Part shown: piece after piece, positions 1-9,700 of the stretch
How the letters are laid out: the number at the start of each line of letters is the position of its first letter
Numbering within the stretch: position 1 is the first letter of the stretch
NCBI GenBank assembly: GCA_041569895.1
Contig: JBFFXF010000070.1
Coordinates: 1-29,587, forward strand
Length of the DNA: 29,587 nt
Origin: JBFFXF01 sp041569895
GTDB taxonomy: Bacteria > Planctomycetota > UBA8108 > JACQVS01
Reading direction: 5' to 3'
Notes under the pieces: model-generated
Database searches by the model: none
The model's input: the letters and a program-made list of their open reading frames with translations, nothing else
What the model was told of the DNA's origin: nothing
Position numbers and translations under genes: made by a program

Positions 1-1860
1 GCCGTCGAGCGCGTCGCCGTGCCGCTCACCGCCGGCGATGCCCGCGAGGCCTACTTCGCGTCGCACATCGTGCCCTTCCTCTCGAAGTACTGCACGCCGT
101 GCCATGGCGAGGAGGAGCAGAAGGGTGACCTCGCTCTGCACGAGTACCGCGAGTCCGAGGCGAGCGCGAAGGACCGTGAGGTCTGGGAGGCGGTCGCCAC
201 CAAGCTGCGCGCCGGCGAGATGCCGCCCGCGAAGCACCGGCCGCGCCCCGGTGACTCCGAGGTAGAATCGGTGATCGGATGGGTCGACGCCGCCGTCTTC
301 GGGAAGGGCACGGGCGCCGGGGCGATCGATCCCGGCCGCGTCACCATGCGCCGGCTGAACAACTACGAATACGATGCGACCATCCGCGACCTCGTCGGCC
401 TCGACCTGCGTCTCGCCGAGACCTTCCCCGCGGACGAGATCGGCTACGGTTTCGACAACATCGGCGACATCCTTTCGATCCCCCCGCTTCTCCTGGAGAA
501 GTACCTCGCCGCCGCGCAGAAGATCGTCAGTGGGGTGTGGAGCGACGAGGCCGCCCGCGCGCGGATCCTGATCTGCGAGCCGAAACGGCGGTCGGAGATG
601 CGCTCGTGCGCCCGCAAGATCCTGCGCGCCTTCGCCACGCGTGCGTTCCGCCGCCCCGCCACTTCGGCCGAGGTCAGCCGGCTCGTCAAGCTGGTCGACC
701 TGGCGACGAAGAACGACGACGGTTTCGACGTGGGGATCCAGCTCGCGCTCCAGGCGGTGCTCTCGTCGCCGTACTTCCTCTTCCGCGTCGAGCTCGACAG
801 CCAGCCGGACAACCCGAAGGCGATCCACCCGCTGAACGACTTCGAGCTCGCCTCGCGTCTGTCGTACTTCCTCTGGGCCAGCATGCCCGACGAGGAGCTC
901 TTCGAGCTGACGCGCGAGGGTCGCCTCTCGAACGACGACGTGCTCGCGCGACAGGTGGAGCGCATGATCGCCGACGAGAAGTCCCGCGGCCTCGTCGAGA
1001 CCTTCGCCGCGCTCTGGCTCGGCAGCCGACAGCTGCGCGACGTCACCCCCGACCCGAACACCTTCCCCGAATTCGACGACAGGCTCCGCGACGCCATGCG
1101 CCGCGAGACCGAGCTCTTCTTCGCGGAGATCATGCGGAAGGACCTCAGCGTGTTGAATTTCATCTCGAGCGACTTCACGTTCCTCAACCGCCGGCTCGCC
1201 CGTCACTACGGCATCTCCGGCGTCGAGGGCGAGGAGGTCGAGCGCGTCGAGCTCGGCGACGACCGCCGCGGCGGCGTGCTGACGCAGGGCACCGTGCTCA
1301 CGGTGACGTCGAATCCGACGCGCACCTCGCCGGTGAAGCGCGGCCGGTGGGTCCTCGAGCAGATCCTCGGCACGCCGCCACCGCCGCCGCCGCCGGGCGC
1401 CGACTCGTTCGCCGAGGGGAACCCCGACTCCGGGCCGGTCGGCCTGCGCGAGATGATGAAACGCCACCGCGCCGACCCGGACTGCGCCGTGTGCCACGAG
1501 AAGATGGACACCATCGGGATCGCCTTCGAGAATTACGACGGCGTCGGCGCGAGGCGGGAGCTCGACGGCCGGCAGCCGATCGATGCATCGGGCACGCTGC
1601 CGGACGGACGCGCGTTCGCGGACCTCGCGGGGCTCCGATCGATCCTCCTCGAGCATTACCGCGACGATTTCTGCCGCTGCCTGACGGAGAAGATGTTCAC
1701 CTTCGCGCTTGGCAGGGGCCTCGAGTACACCGATACTGATGAGGTCGAGCGCATCGCGAAGAAGCTCGCCGAGAACGACTACCGCTTCTCGACGCTCGTC
1801 CTCGAGATCGTCAAGTCCGATCTCTTCCGCAAACGCAGAGGCGAACGACTGACACCATGA
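1..1860 (+). CDS. DUF1592-family planctomycete cytochrome protein (5' partial)
   Basis: The reading frame is open to the first base of the window. The GTG at 19 is only an internal candidate, and the true start and any signal peptide lie upstream. Residues below count from that GTG. The order is a CxxCH heme site at C25-H29 in a PSCyt1-like N-terminus, DUF1587 at about 108-172 (RRLNNYEYDATIRDL), DUF1595 at about 195-255, DUF1592 at about 270-395, DUF1588 at about 410-505 with a seven-proline run and a second CxxCH (C489-H493), and DUF1585 at about 525-600. This is the full set for the family, whose biochemical role is not established. The c-type heme motifs imply export and electron transfer. 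The stop overlaps the next ATG (ATGA), so translation is probably coupled to the DUF1552 gene, the usual partner of this family. Family assignment is firm; substrate is unknown. Confidence 0.93.
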   Translation, partial: AVERVAVPLTAGDAREAYFASHIVPFLSKYCTPCHGEEEQKGDLALHEYRESEASAKDREVWEAVATKLRAGEMPPAKHRPRPGDSEVESVIGWVDAAVFGKGTGAGAIDPGRVTMRRLNNYEYDATIRDLVGLDLRLAETFPADEIGYGFDNIGDILSIPPLLLEKYLAAAQKIVSGVWSDEAARARILICEPKRRSEMRSCARKILRAFATRAFRRPATSAEVSRLVKLVDLATKNDDGFDVGIQLALQAVLSSPYFLFRVELDSQPDNPKAIHPLNDFELASRLSYFLWASMPDEELFELTREGRLSNDDVLARQVERMIADEKSRGLVETFAALWLGSRQLRDVTPDPNTFPEFDDRLRDAMRRETELFFAEIMRKDLSVLNFISSDFTFLNRRLARHYGISGVEGEEVERVELGDDRRGGVLTQGTVLTVTSNPTRTSPVKRGRWVLEQILGTPPPPPPPGADSFAEGNPDSGPVGLREMMKRHRADPDCAVCHEKMDTIGIAFENYDGVGARRELDGRQPIDASGTLPDGRAFADLAGLRSILLEHYRDDFCRCLTEKMFTFALGRGLEYTDTDEVERIAKKLAENDYRFSTLVLEIVKSDLFRKRRGERLTP

Positions 1861-3242
1861 GCTCGATCATCACCGGCGACGCGCAATTGCAGCGACGGAC
1901 TTTCCTCAGGGGCGCCGGCACAGCGCTCGCGCTTCCTCTCCTCGAGGCGATGCTCCCGACGGGCGAGCTCATGGGCCGGGCCTTCGCGGCCGCACCGCGC
2001 TCCGGACCGCCTCGCCGCATGGCGTTCTTCTACGTCCCGAACGGCATCCACATGCCGGACTGGACCCCGAGCGCCGTCGGCCGTCTGCCGGCGAGACTGC
2101 CGCCCGTCATGGCGCCGATCCAGAAGTTCCGCAGCGAGCTGCTGATCCTCAGCGGCCTGACGCAGGACAAGGCGCGCGCCAACGGCGACGGTCCCGGAGA
2201 TCACGCGCGGGCCGCGGCGGCGTTTCTGACGGGGTCGCAGCCGTTCAAGACCGGGGGCAAGGACATCCGCGCCGGCGTCTCGGCCGACCAGCTCGCCGCG
2301 GAGCACGTCGGCAAGGAGACGCCGTTTCCGTCGCTCGAGATCGGCACCGAGAACGGCCGCCAGACGGGCAGCTGCGACTCCGGTTACAGCTGCGCCTACT
2401 CGAACAACATCTCGTGGAAGACCGAGTCGATGCCGATGGCGAAGGAGACCGATCCGCGCCAGCTCTTCGACCGGCTCTTCCCGAACGTCGCCGGCAAGCA
2501 GAGCGACACCGAGCTGAAGTACCGCGCCAGCCTCCTCGATTTCGTGCTCGACGACGCCAGGAATCTCGAGCGCAAGCTCGGCCGCACGGACAAGCGCAAG
2601 CTCGACGAGTACCTCACCGCCGTGCGGGAGATCGAGGAGCGCGTCGCCCGCGACGCGAAGGAGCGCAAGAGCCGCCAGATCCCGCGCGAGGCGACGGCGA
2701 TGGCGAGGAGGCTCGCCGACGGCAGCCCGCGCGATCTCGGCGAGCGCATCCGCCTGCTCGGCGACATCCTGGTGCTCGCCTTCCAGGCCGACCTGACCCG
2801 CATCGCGACCTTCATGTTCGCGAACGAGGGCAGCAACCGCAGCTACCGCGAGGTCGACGTGCCGGAGGGGCACCACGACCTCTCACACCACGGCAACAAG
2901 GCAGACAAGCAACAGAAGGTGCAGAAGATCAACCTCTATCACATGCAGCAGTTCGCGGCGATCCTGCACCGGCTGGCGAGCGTCAAGGAGGGGAGCCGGA
3001 GCCTCCTCGATTACTCGATGATCGTCTACGGCAGCGGCATCAGCGACGGCAACAGGCACAACCACGACGAGCTGCCGATCCTCATCGCCGGCAAGGGCGG
3101 CGGGACGGTCAAGACCGGGCGACACGTGCGCCACCCGCGCAACACGCCGCTCAACAACCTCTACCTGTCGATGCTCGAGCGCATCGGCGTCCGCGCCGAG
3201 GCGCTCGGCGACTCGACCGGACGCCTCCCCGAGCTCTCCTGA
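1857..3242 (+). CDS. DUF1552 protein, Tat-exported
   Basis: This is a 461-residue protein. The N-terminus has a twin-arginine signal (R13-R14-T-F-L, then a hydrophobic stretch ALALPLLEAMLP), which predicts export in folded form. The body matches DUF1552: an FFYVPNGIHMPDW-like motif near the start of the mature protein, an HHDLSHHG stretch at about 340, and a C-terminal segment resembling the DUF1501/sulfatase-like fold (YGSGISDGNRHNHDELP). The start codon overlaps the upstream stop as ATGA and there is no clear Shine-Dalgarno site, consistent with coupling. The DUF1592/DUF1552 pair recurs in Planctomycetota, and the two products probably act together in the periplasm. Reaction and ligand are unknown. 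Confidence 0.92.
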   Translation: MSSIITGDAQLQRRTFLRGAGTALALPLLEAMLPTGELMGRAFAAAPRSGPPRRMAFFYVPNGIHMPDWTPSAVGRLPARLPPVMAPIQKFRSELLILSGLTQDKARANGDGPGDHARAAAAFLTGSQPFKTGGKDIRAGVSADQLAAEHVGKETPFPSLEIGTENGRQTGSCDSGYSCAYSNNISWKTESMPMAKETDPRQLFDRLFPNVAGKQSDTELKYRASLLDFVLDDARNLERKLGRTDKRKLDEYLTAVREIEERVARDAKERKSRQIPREATAMARRLADGSPRDLGERIRLLGDILVLAFQADLTRIATFMFANEGSNRSYREVDVPEGHHDLSHHGNKADKQQKVQKINLYHMQQFAAILHRLASVKEGSRSLLDYSMIVYGSGISDGNRHNHDELPILIAGKGGGTVKTGRHVRHPRNTPLNNLYLSMLERIGVRAEALGDSTGRLPELS

Positions 3243-3246
3243 TCGA

Positions 3247-3269
3247 CCGCCGTTCTACTCACACGGCGG
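3247..3269. terminator. Possible stem-loop between convergent genes
   Basis: A 6-bp GC stem (CCGCCG at 3247-3252, CGGCGG at 3264-3269) encloses an 11-nt loop. It lies between the stop of the DUF1552 gene (3240-3242) and the stop of the minus-strand gene (3255-3257, inside the loop). Placement suits a shared terminator. There is no T-run on either side, so intrinsic termination is doubtful. Confidence 0.3.
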
Positions 3270-6200
3270 ATGCGCCTCGCACCCGAGGTCCCCGCGTGAT
3301 CCCGGCTCGTCCGGATCCGCGCCGCAATCGATGTGGCCGGGCGCGGACGGCGGGGGCTGTCCGAGGAAGAGAAACCCGAGGACGCGGATGCCATCCGTGA
3401 TGTTGATCTCGCTGTCGTTGTTGACGTCCTTCGCCTCCTGACACGAGATATCCGGATCGCCGAGGAAGAGGATGCCGAAGAGCTTCACGGCATCGGTGAT
3501 GTTGAGCTCGCCGTCCTGGGTGGTGTCACCGCGACGGAAGAGCGGGCGCGGCGGCTGGATCGGCCCCGGCGCGATCCGTACGCGCAGACCATCGACCTCG
3601 GTCAGCGGCGTGAAGAAGTCGTCCACGAAGCGCAGCGCCAGGCCGGTGTCGCCGCCGCCCTCGAAGACCTTGACGAGGATGCGGTTGAGCCCCGGCTCGA
3701 GCCGGACGCCGGGCACGAAGTCCCCGCCCAGCACGTTCAGGCCGCGGGCGATGTTGTTCGTCCACACCGGGAGGTCGTTGACGTAGACCTGGACCGAGTC
3801 GTCACTCGCGACCTCGATGTTGGCATCGATCGGGTCGTCGGTGACGTTCTCGATGTAGGTGCAGTTGTAGACCATGTAGTCGTTGCCGGGATCACCTCCG
3901 AAGACGACGTTGTGGTCGATGTCGGGGCCGCCCGAGGAGTACAGGAACCACGTCGCCGTGTCGGGGGCGTTCGGGTTGATGTCATCACGCGCCGTCGGCT
4001 TCACCGCCGCCTGGTCGTCGAGGAGGATCTCCGTCCCGGGCGCGGGCATGATGTCCGCCTCGTTGACCGGCTCGCCGTCGACCGAGCCCCTGAGGTAGTC
4101 GCGCTCGATGTCCGCGACGCCGGGATTCGCGCAGCTCCGCCCCCCGCCGCTGACGCAGAACCAGTCGAGCGGGCCGAGGATCAGCCACTCGCGGATGAAG
4201 CCCTCGAGGTCGGGCACGCCGCCGCCGCCGGTGCAGGTCTGATCGGGGCAGCTCTCGTCGTCGGTGGTCCTCAGCGTGTAGGTGAAGAAACCGTCGCCGG
4301 GGTCGTCGACGAAGCTGGTGGTGTCGCCCATCGGGATCTCGGTCACCAGGACGTCATCGCGCAGGATCTCGTAGCTGTGCGGATCGCCGGCCGACCAGCT
4401 GAGCTCGACCTTGCCGTCGAGCCGCTTGACGCAGCTCAGCCCCGCGGGACAGGGGAAGTCGACGATCGATGCGACGAGACCGTCGGCGAAGGGACCGATG
4501 CGGAGCTCGAGCACCTGGATCTGATCGTCGTGCGGGAAGCCGCCGCCGTCGACCGGCCGGATCTCGATCAGGTTCAGGCCCTCGACCAGCTCGAGGCCGA
4601 CCGTGGTGTCGGTGTTGACGATCGTCGAGGCGGCGGAGTCGACGGTGGGACCGCCGGGCGGGCTCGGCACCTGCTCGACGACCTCCTGCTGGCCGATCTC
4701 GTCGGTCGCCGTGCTGACTCCCGTGCGCGAGAGGTTGAACTGGACGAAGCTCTCCGGATCCGAGGAGCGATTGACGATGCGCACCTCGTTGTCGTAGCGC
4801 GCGCGGATCTCGACCCGGTACCGTCCGCTGTCGAGCTCCCCGTCGCCGAGCGCGTCCACCTGCACGGCGAAGGCGGCGATGTCGCCCTCGGTCTTGGCGC
4901 CGCCGGGGAAATAGAGGCTCCGCACGCCGTCGGTCGTGGTCACGGGCTGCGCGACGCCGTTGAAGACGACTCGCTCCCAGGCGTCACCGCTGACGTCGAT
5001 CGCGCCCGGCCCGAACAGCCGCACGTTGCAGAAGGGGTTCGAGGGGCACGAGCCGGCCGGATCGCTGGCGACGCGAAGCTGATAGGTGTGCTCCCCCGGA
5101 TCCGGGCTGTCGCTGAAGCTCCTCGCCGAGCCGTCGACGGTGCCGGCCTCGACCCCGTCGCGGAGGATGGTGAAGCCGGTCGCCGTGAAAAAGCCCGCGT
5201 CGGTCCATTCGAGAGTCACCTCCCCGTTGGGCGAATCGGTCGTGCACGAGAGCTCGGGGCAGACGACCGTGGTCACGGTCACGGAGGGCGCCGCGCAGTC
5301 CCCTCCCACCGAGCGCAGCTCGTACCTCGCGGTGGGACGCGCCGGATCGGTGACGGTGAACGACGTCGTGTCCGCCGCGATGCCGGTCTGGATCTCGACG
5401 CCGTTCTCGACCAGCGTGTAGCTGTCGACGGCGCCCGCGGCCCAGCTCAGCGTCACCTGACCGTTCTCCTCGTTGAACTCGGCCGCGAAGCCTCCCGGGC
5501 AGAACGACTCCGGCTCGTGAACGCCGATCTTGTAGCCGAAGTAATCGATCTGGATGCCGCCCTTCTGCGGAGTCGAGTGGAAACCCATGTGGAGGTGATT
5601 GATCCCGTCGCAGTCGGTGTCGTCGCCGACCGGGATGTCCTCGAAGATCGCCGCCGGCTCGATCGAGCCATCGACGTAGACGGTCACCGTGTAGCGGTCG
5701 TTGAAATCGGGGTCCTCGATCGTCACCCAGAAGGAGTGGAAGACGGTGTTGTCGCCGATGTCGAGGAAGTTCGCCGGCGGCAGACCCTCGCCGACCTGGG
5801 GCGGCAGCTGGTAGCCCCGCGTGCCCCACGGAACCATGGTGAAGTTGCGGTCGAGGCCGGAATCGTAGAAACCGTGACCGCCCTTGCCGCCGTCGCGGAT
5901 GGTATAGCCGGGCGCGACTCCCTGCCCGGCGTCATCGTCGACGCCGCCGTCCGGGAGCTGGTGCCCGGGCGTATCGGGGTCGATATCCGGGTGCAGGCGG
6001 CTCCGGATGATGAGCGTGATCCCGCTCGCCAGCGCGTTCGTCGCGTCGATCTCCTCGTGCGCGAACATGTCGTGACAGAACCAGGTCTTCCTGTTGCTGG
6101 GATCGCTGAAGCCCAGCGATCGCGGATCGCCGATGTCGACGATGCTCAGGACCTCCGCATCGCCGCCGCCCTCGCCCGCGCCCGGCACGATGACGATGCC

Positions 6201-6503
6201 GGCGCCGCCCGGCGCGGCCCGCGTGAACCCGTCCGGACGGAACTCGTCTCCGGGACCGCTGCCGTCCCACGCGTCGGAGCCGTTGCTGTGCGTCCAGGTC
6301 TCGTCGAGCGAGAACCCCGAGTGCAGCGGGTCCACGATGATCGCGAACTCCCCGTCGACGTCTTCGTCCTCGTTCGCCTCATAGACGTAGTCCCAGCCCT
6401 CCTCGGGCGCGACCCAGCCGCCGAGGTCCTGGGCGATCGCCGATGGAGACACGGTCAGACAGAAAAGCAGAGCCACGAAAACGGGGACACAGCTCGGACG
6501 CAT
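3255..6503 (-). CDS. Exported multidomain protein with Fn3-like modules and dockerin-like tail
   Basis: This is a 1082-residue protein. The ATG at 6503 is preceded by AGGAGGG (6517-6511) at 7-nt spacing. A signal peptide ends near AIA-QD (about residue 24). Residues about 30-340 look like a lectin/LamG-type beta-sandwich. Then come Cys-bounded Fn3-like modules (about 350-500 and 690-770, with VTLSW/VTLEW/VELSW strands), with a region of unclear type between them. After these comes a domain with EWLILGPLDWFC, SDDSVQVYVND and LEPGLNRILVKVFEG strands that resembles PA14-like sandwiches. The C-terminal ~90 residues hold two dockerin-like repeats (DTTQDGELNITD and DVNNDSEINITD, each followed by an F/L-rich FLFLG), ending in a Cys-containing tail. 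No catalytic motif was recognised. A surface or extracellular adhesive or polymer-binding role is inference. Confidence 0.9.
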   Translation of the reverse strand: MRPSCVPVFVALLFCLTVSPSAIAQDLGGWVAPEEGWDYVYEANEDEDVDGEFAIIVDPLHSGFSLDETWTHSNGSDAWDGSGPGDEFRPDGFTRAAPGGAGIVIVPGAGEGGGDAEVLSIVDIGDPRSLGFSDPSNRKTWFCHDMFAHEEIDATNALASGITLIIRSRLHPDIDPDTPGHQLPDGGVDDDAGQGVAPGYTIRDGGKGGHGFYDSGLDRNFTMVPWGTRGYQLPPQVGEGLPPANFLDIGDNTVFHSFWVTIEDPDFNDRYTVTVYVDGSIEPAAIFEDIPVGDDTDCDGINHLHMGFHSTPQKGGIQIDYFGYKIGVHEPESFCPGGFAAEFNEENGQVTLSWAAGAVDSYTLVENGVEIQTGIAADTTSFTVTDPARPTARYELRSVGGDCAAPSVTVTTVVCPELSCTTDSPNGEVTLEWTDAGFFTATGFTILRDGVEAGTVDGSARSFSDSPDPGEHTYQLRVASDPAGSCPSNPFCNVRLFGPGAIDVSGDAWERVVFNGVAQPVTTTDGVRSLYFPGGAKTEGDIAAFAVQVDALGDGELDSGRYRVEIRARYDNEVRIVNRSSDPESFVQFNLSRTGVSTATDEIGQQEVVEQVPSPPGGPTVDSAASTIVNTDTTVGLELVEGLNLIEIRPVDGGGFPHDDQIQVLELRIGPFADGLVASIVDFPCPAGLSCVKRLDGKVELSWSAGDPHSYEILRDDVLVTEIPMGDTTSFVDDPGDGFFTYTLRTTDDESCPDQTCTGGGGVPDLEGFIREWLILGPLDWFCVSGGGRSCANPGVADIERDYLRGSVDGEPVNEADIMPAPGTEILLDDQAAVKPTARDDINPNAPDTATWFLYSSGGPDIDHNVVFGGDPGNDYMVYNCTYIENVTDDPIDANIEVASDDSVQVYVNDLPVWTNNIARGLNVLGGDFVPGVRLEPGLNRILVKVFEGGGDTGLALRFVDDFFTPLTEVDGLRVRIAPGPIQPPRPLFRRGDTTQDGELNITDAVKLFGILFLGDPDISCQEAKDVNNDSEINITDGIRVLGFLFLGQPPPSAPGHIDCGADPDEPGSRGDLGCEAHPPCE

Positions 6504-6681
6504 GATCAGACCCTCCTACTCGGAGATGTCGCAACGGTCAGAAGATCCCGGTTGGGACAACTCTCGACCCATGAGAAACCCCTACACGACCGCTTCCGAT
6601 TCTCCGCCGGCGCCGATCGCTTTGCAAGCAGCGACTCCCCTCACGGCGCGGCCGCCGACCGGGACTTCCGGGCCACGCGTG

Positions 6682-6690
6682 TGCTATCAT
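6682..6690 (+). promoter_or_regulatory. Possible extended -10 upstream of the TSP3 protein gene
   Basis: TGCTATCAT matches the extended -10 form TGnTATnAT. It sits 32 bp before the ATG at 6723, giving a leader of roughly 25 nt. No good -35 is visible, as expected for extended -10 promoters. It lies in the 219-bp divergent gap 6504-6722, which otherwise shows only the minus-strand SD site. Confidence 0.35.
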
Positions 6691-6722
6691 CGGGCCATTC
6701 GGGTCAGGGTCTCAGACGAGGA

Positions 6723-9700
6723 ATGAACAGCAGTCGGTTCCCCATCCGCACGGTCGCCGTCGCCGCGCTCCTCGGCGCGCTGGCGGCTGTCGCCATCGAC
6801 GCCCCGCTCGCCGGGCGCGAGCTCGATCCGCTCGACGTCCTGCAACGCCGCGTCGAGCGCTCGCGACCGCTGCCGCTGCTCGGGCGCGGAGAGCGTCCAC
6901 TCCGCTGGGTGCGCGTCGGATCCGTACGCGGACCAGTCCGTCCCGACGGGCGGTTCCGCATCGAGGGCCTGCCGCCGGCGCGACCGCTCCGCGCCGAGCT
7001 CTTCGAGGAGCGCGACGGGATACCGGCGGCACTGGCGACCAGCGACCCGATCTCGGTGCTGCGTCCCGACGCGACGCCTCCGGGCGACCTCGAGGTGAGC
7101 GTGACGTTCGGCGAGGAGGGCGCGACGCTCGCAGGCGTTCGTGACCTCGAGATCAACTTCGCGGGCCGTCGCGCACTGGTGCTCTCCGCTCCGGGCGACT
7201 CGCAGACCATCTCGGCCGCGGCGCTCGACGGCGCGGGCGAGAAGGTCGAGCTGCGGAGCGGCGACGCGCGCGTCGAGGTCTCCTCGCCGGATCCCGAGGT
7301 GGTGACCATCGCCTCCGGGGGAACGGAGCTCGCCGTTGCGCGTGCGAGCGGCGCCGGGAGGACGTGGGTGCACCTCCGCGGCGAGGGCGAGGACGCCGTC
7401 GCGCCCGCCTCGGTCGTTCTCCTCGGCGACGCCGACGGGGATGGGCTCCCCGACTGGTGGGAGCGGGCGCACGGCCTCGATCCCGGCGACCCCGACGATC
7501 GCGACGGCGACGCGGACGGGGACGGATTGACCAACGCCGACGAGTATCGCCTGCGGACTCTGCCCGACGACGCGGACACCGACCAGGACGGCATCGATGA
7601 CGGTCCCGAGGTGCTGATCTTTCGCACCGATCCCACCGCCACCGATACCGACGGCGACGGCGTCGGCGACACGTTCGAGATCAGCTTCGGCTTCGACCCG
7701 CTCGATCCGCAGGATCGGCCCGGCATCGCGTTCACGCCGGAGTTTCGCACGCAACGCTCGTTCGTCACCGACGTCGTCGACGCGACGGCGACGCGAGGAT
7801 GGGTGCTTCACGTGCTGACGGCCGACAACCGACTCTTCGTCAATGATCTCGACCCCGACACGCTGTTCTCGCAGTCCGGCTCATCGATTCTCGTCGCGGG
7901 CCCGGCGCGTGGCGTCGAGGCGACCGCGGGTCTCGCGTTCGTCGCCGCGGGTTTCACGGGACTTCACGTGGTCGACACGTCAAACCCGCTCGCGGTCAGA
8001 GTCGCGCGCACCATCGACGGTCTCGGCACCGTCGACGGCGCGCGCTGGAGGGACGGACGGCTCTACCTCGCGACCAGCCGTGGACTGCGCATCCTCGAGC
8101 CGGCCGGCGCGAACGACTACGCGGTGGTCGGCACGCTCCCGACCGAGCCCTTCAGCGGCTTCGACGTGCTCGCCCAGTGGGCGTTCCTCGGGCTGCCGAT
8201 CTCCAACCGCCTGCTCGTCGTCGATGTCTCCGATCCCGCGCGTCCACGCGCCGCCGCATCGGTGCTGATGCCGGCGGGTTCGCCGCGTTTCGCGGCCGTC
8301 GCTGCGAGCTCCGCGGCCGTCCTCGTCGCGCATGGATCATCGGGCCTGATCGTTATCAACGTCGAGGACCCGCGATCGCCTCACATCGTCGACTCGACCG
8401 CCGACCGCATCCCCGGAACCGCAGACGCCGTCGCGGTGCTCGGCAACCGCGCCGCGGCGCACCTGACGCGCCCCGATCTCGACCGCCAGGCGCTCCTCTT
8501 TCGCATCGCGGCCGACGGCACCCTGATCAACCGCGGCACGGTGTCGATCGAGTTCGCGGGCTCACACGGCATGACGCTGGTACAGAACTTCCTCGTGAAC
8601 GCGTCACGGGAGAATCGTGCGACCATCTCCCGGGTGCTGCCCGCGGGCGACACCGCGGGCGTGCCGCCGTCCGGCGAGCTCAGAATCGTCGAGCGGGCCG
8701 ACGCGCCCGCCGCGGGGGACCGCCTGACGTTCCGGGCGCGGGTGTCCGATGACATCGCCGTCGAATCGGTCGACTTCTTCGTCGGCGACCGCCTCGAGCT
8801 CCGCGACACGGTGCGGCCGTTCGACCTGGCGCGGACGCTCGAGAACGATCCCGAGCCGCTCGTCGTGCGGGCGATCGCGAGAGACCTCGCGGGCAACGTG
8901 GGCAGCGCTGGCGCCGTGGTCGTCCGTGTCGAGGGGGATATCGACGGCGACTCGATCGCGGACCCGATCGACGGTGACCGCGACGGTGATGGCATCCCCG
9001 ACGTGGAGGAGGAGGTCGCCGGCGAGGACGGTTTCATCACGAGCCCCGACGACCGCGACACCGACGGCGACGGGCTCGACGATCGTGTCGAGATCGGCGG
9101 CGGCCTGAACACCAGCCCGGTGGCGCGCGACACGGACGGCGACGGGCTCTCCGACGGGGACGAGGTGCTGATCACCGGCACCGACCCGACGCGCCGCGAC
9201 ACGGACGGCGACGGTATCGACGATGGTCTGGAAGACGAGGACGGCGACGGGTTGACCGCGATCGAGGAGCTCGCCCTGGGCACCGACCCGCGCCTCGCCG
9301 ACACGGACGACGACGGTCTCGACGACGGCATCGAGGTCGCGCTCGGACTCGACCCCCGCAGGCCGGACAGCGACGGCGACGGCAAGCCGGACGCCCTCGA
9401 GGACACCGACGGCGACGGGCTCGCCAACGGTGGGGAGATCGCCCGTGGCACCGACCCGGCGCGAGCGGACACGGACAACGACGGCATCGACGACGGCGTC
9501 GAGGTCGCCATCGGCACCGACCCGCGCGAGCCCACGGCGTTCGCGGAGGTCGACGTGCGCCTGGCCGATCTCGAGCTCGTCCTGCGGCGACCGGTGGCGT
9601 TCCGGTCGCTGGCGCTCGTCGGATCGACGCTGACGGTGCCGGCCGTCGGCCCGGACGGCGCGCCGGTGCCGCTGGTCGTCTCGGTGGCGGAGACGCTGAC

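Noticed and set aside
3333..6722. Plus-strand open frame of over 1100 codons upstream of and in frame with the 6723 gene
   Set aside because: It is antisense to the 3255-6503 gene, which has a strong SD, signal peptide and recognisable domains. The plus frame is rich in R/D/V/A as expected of the antisense strand of GC-rich coding DNA, and a signal peptide starts only at 6723.
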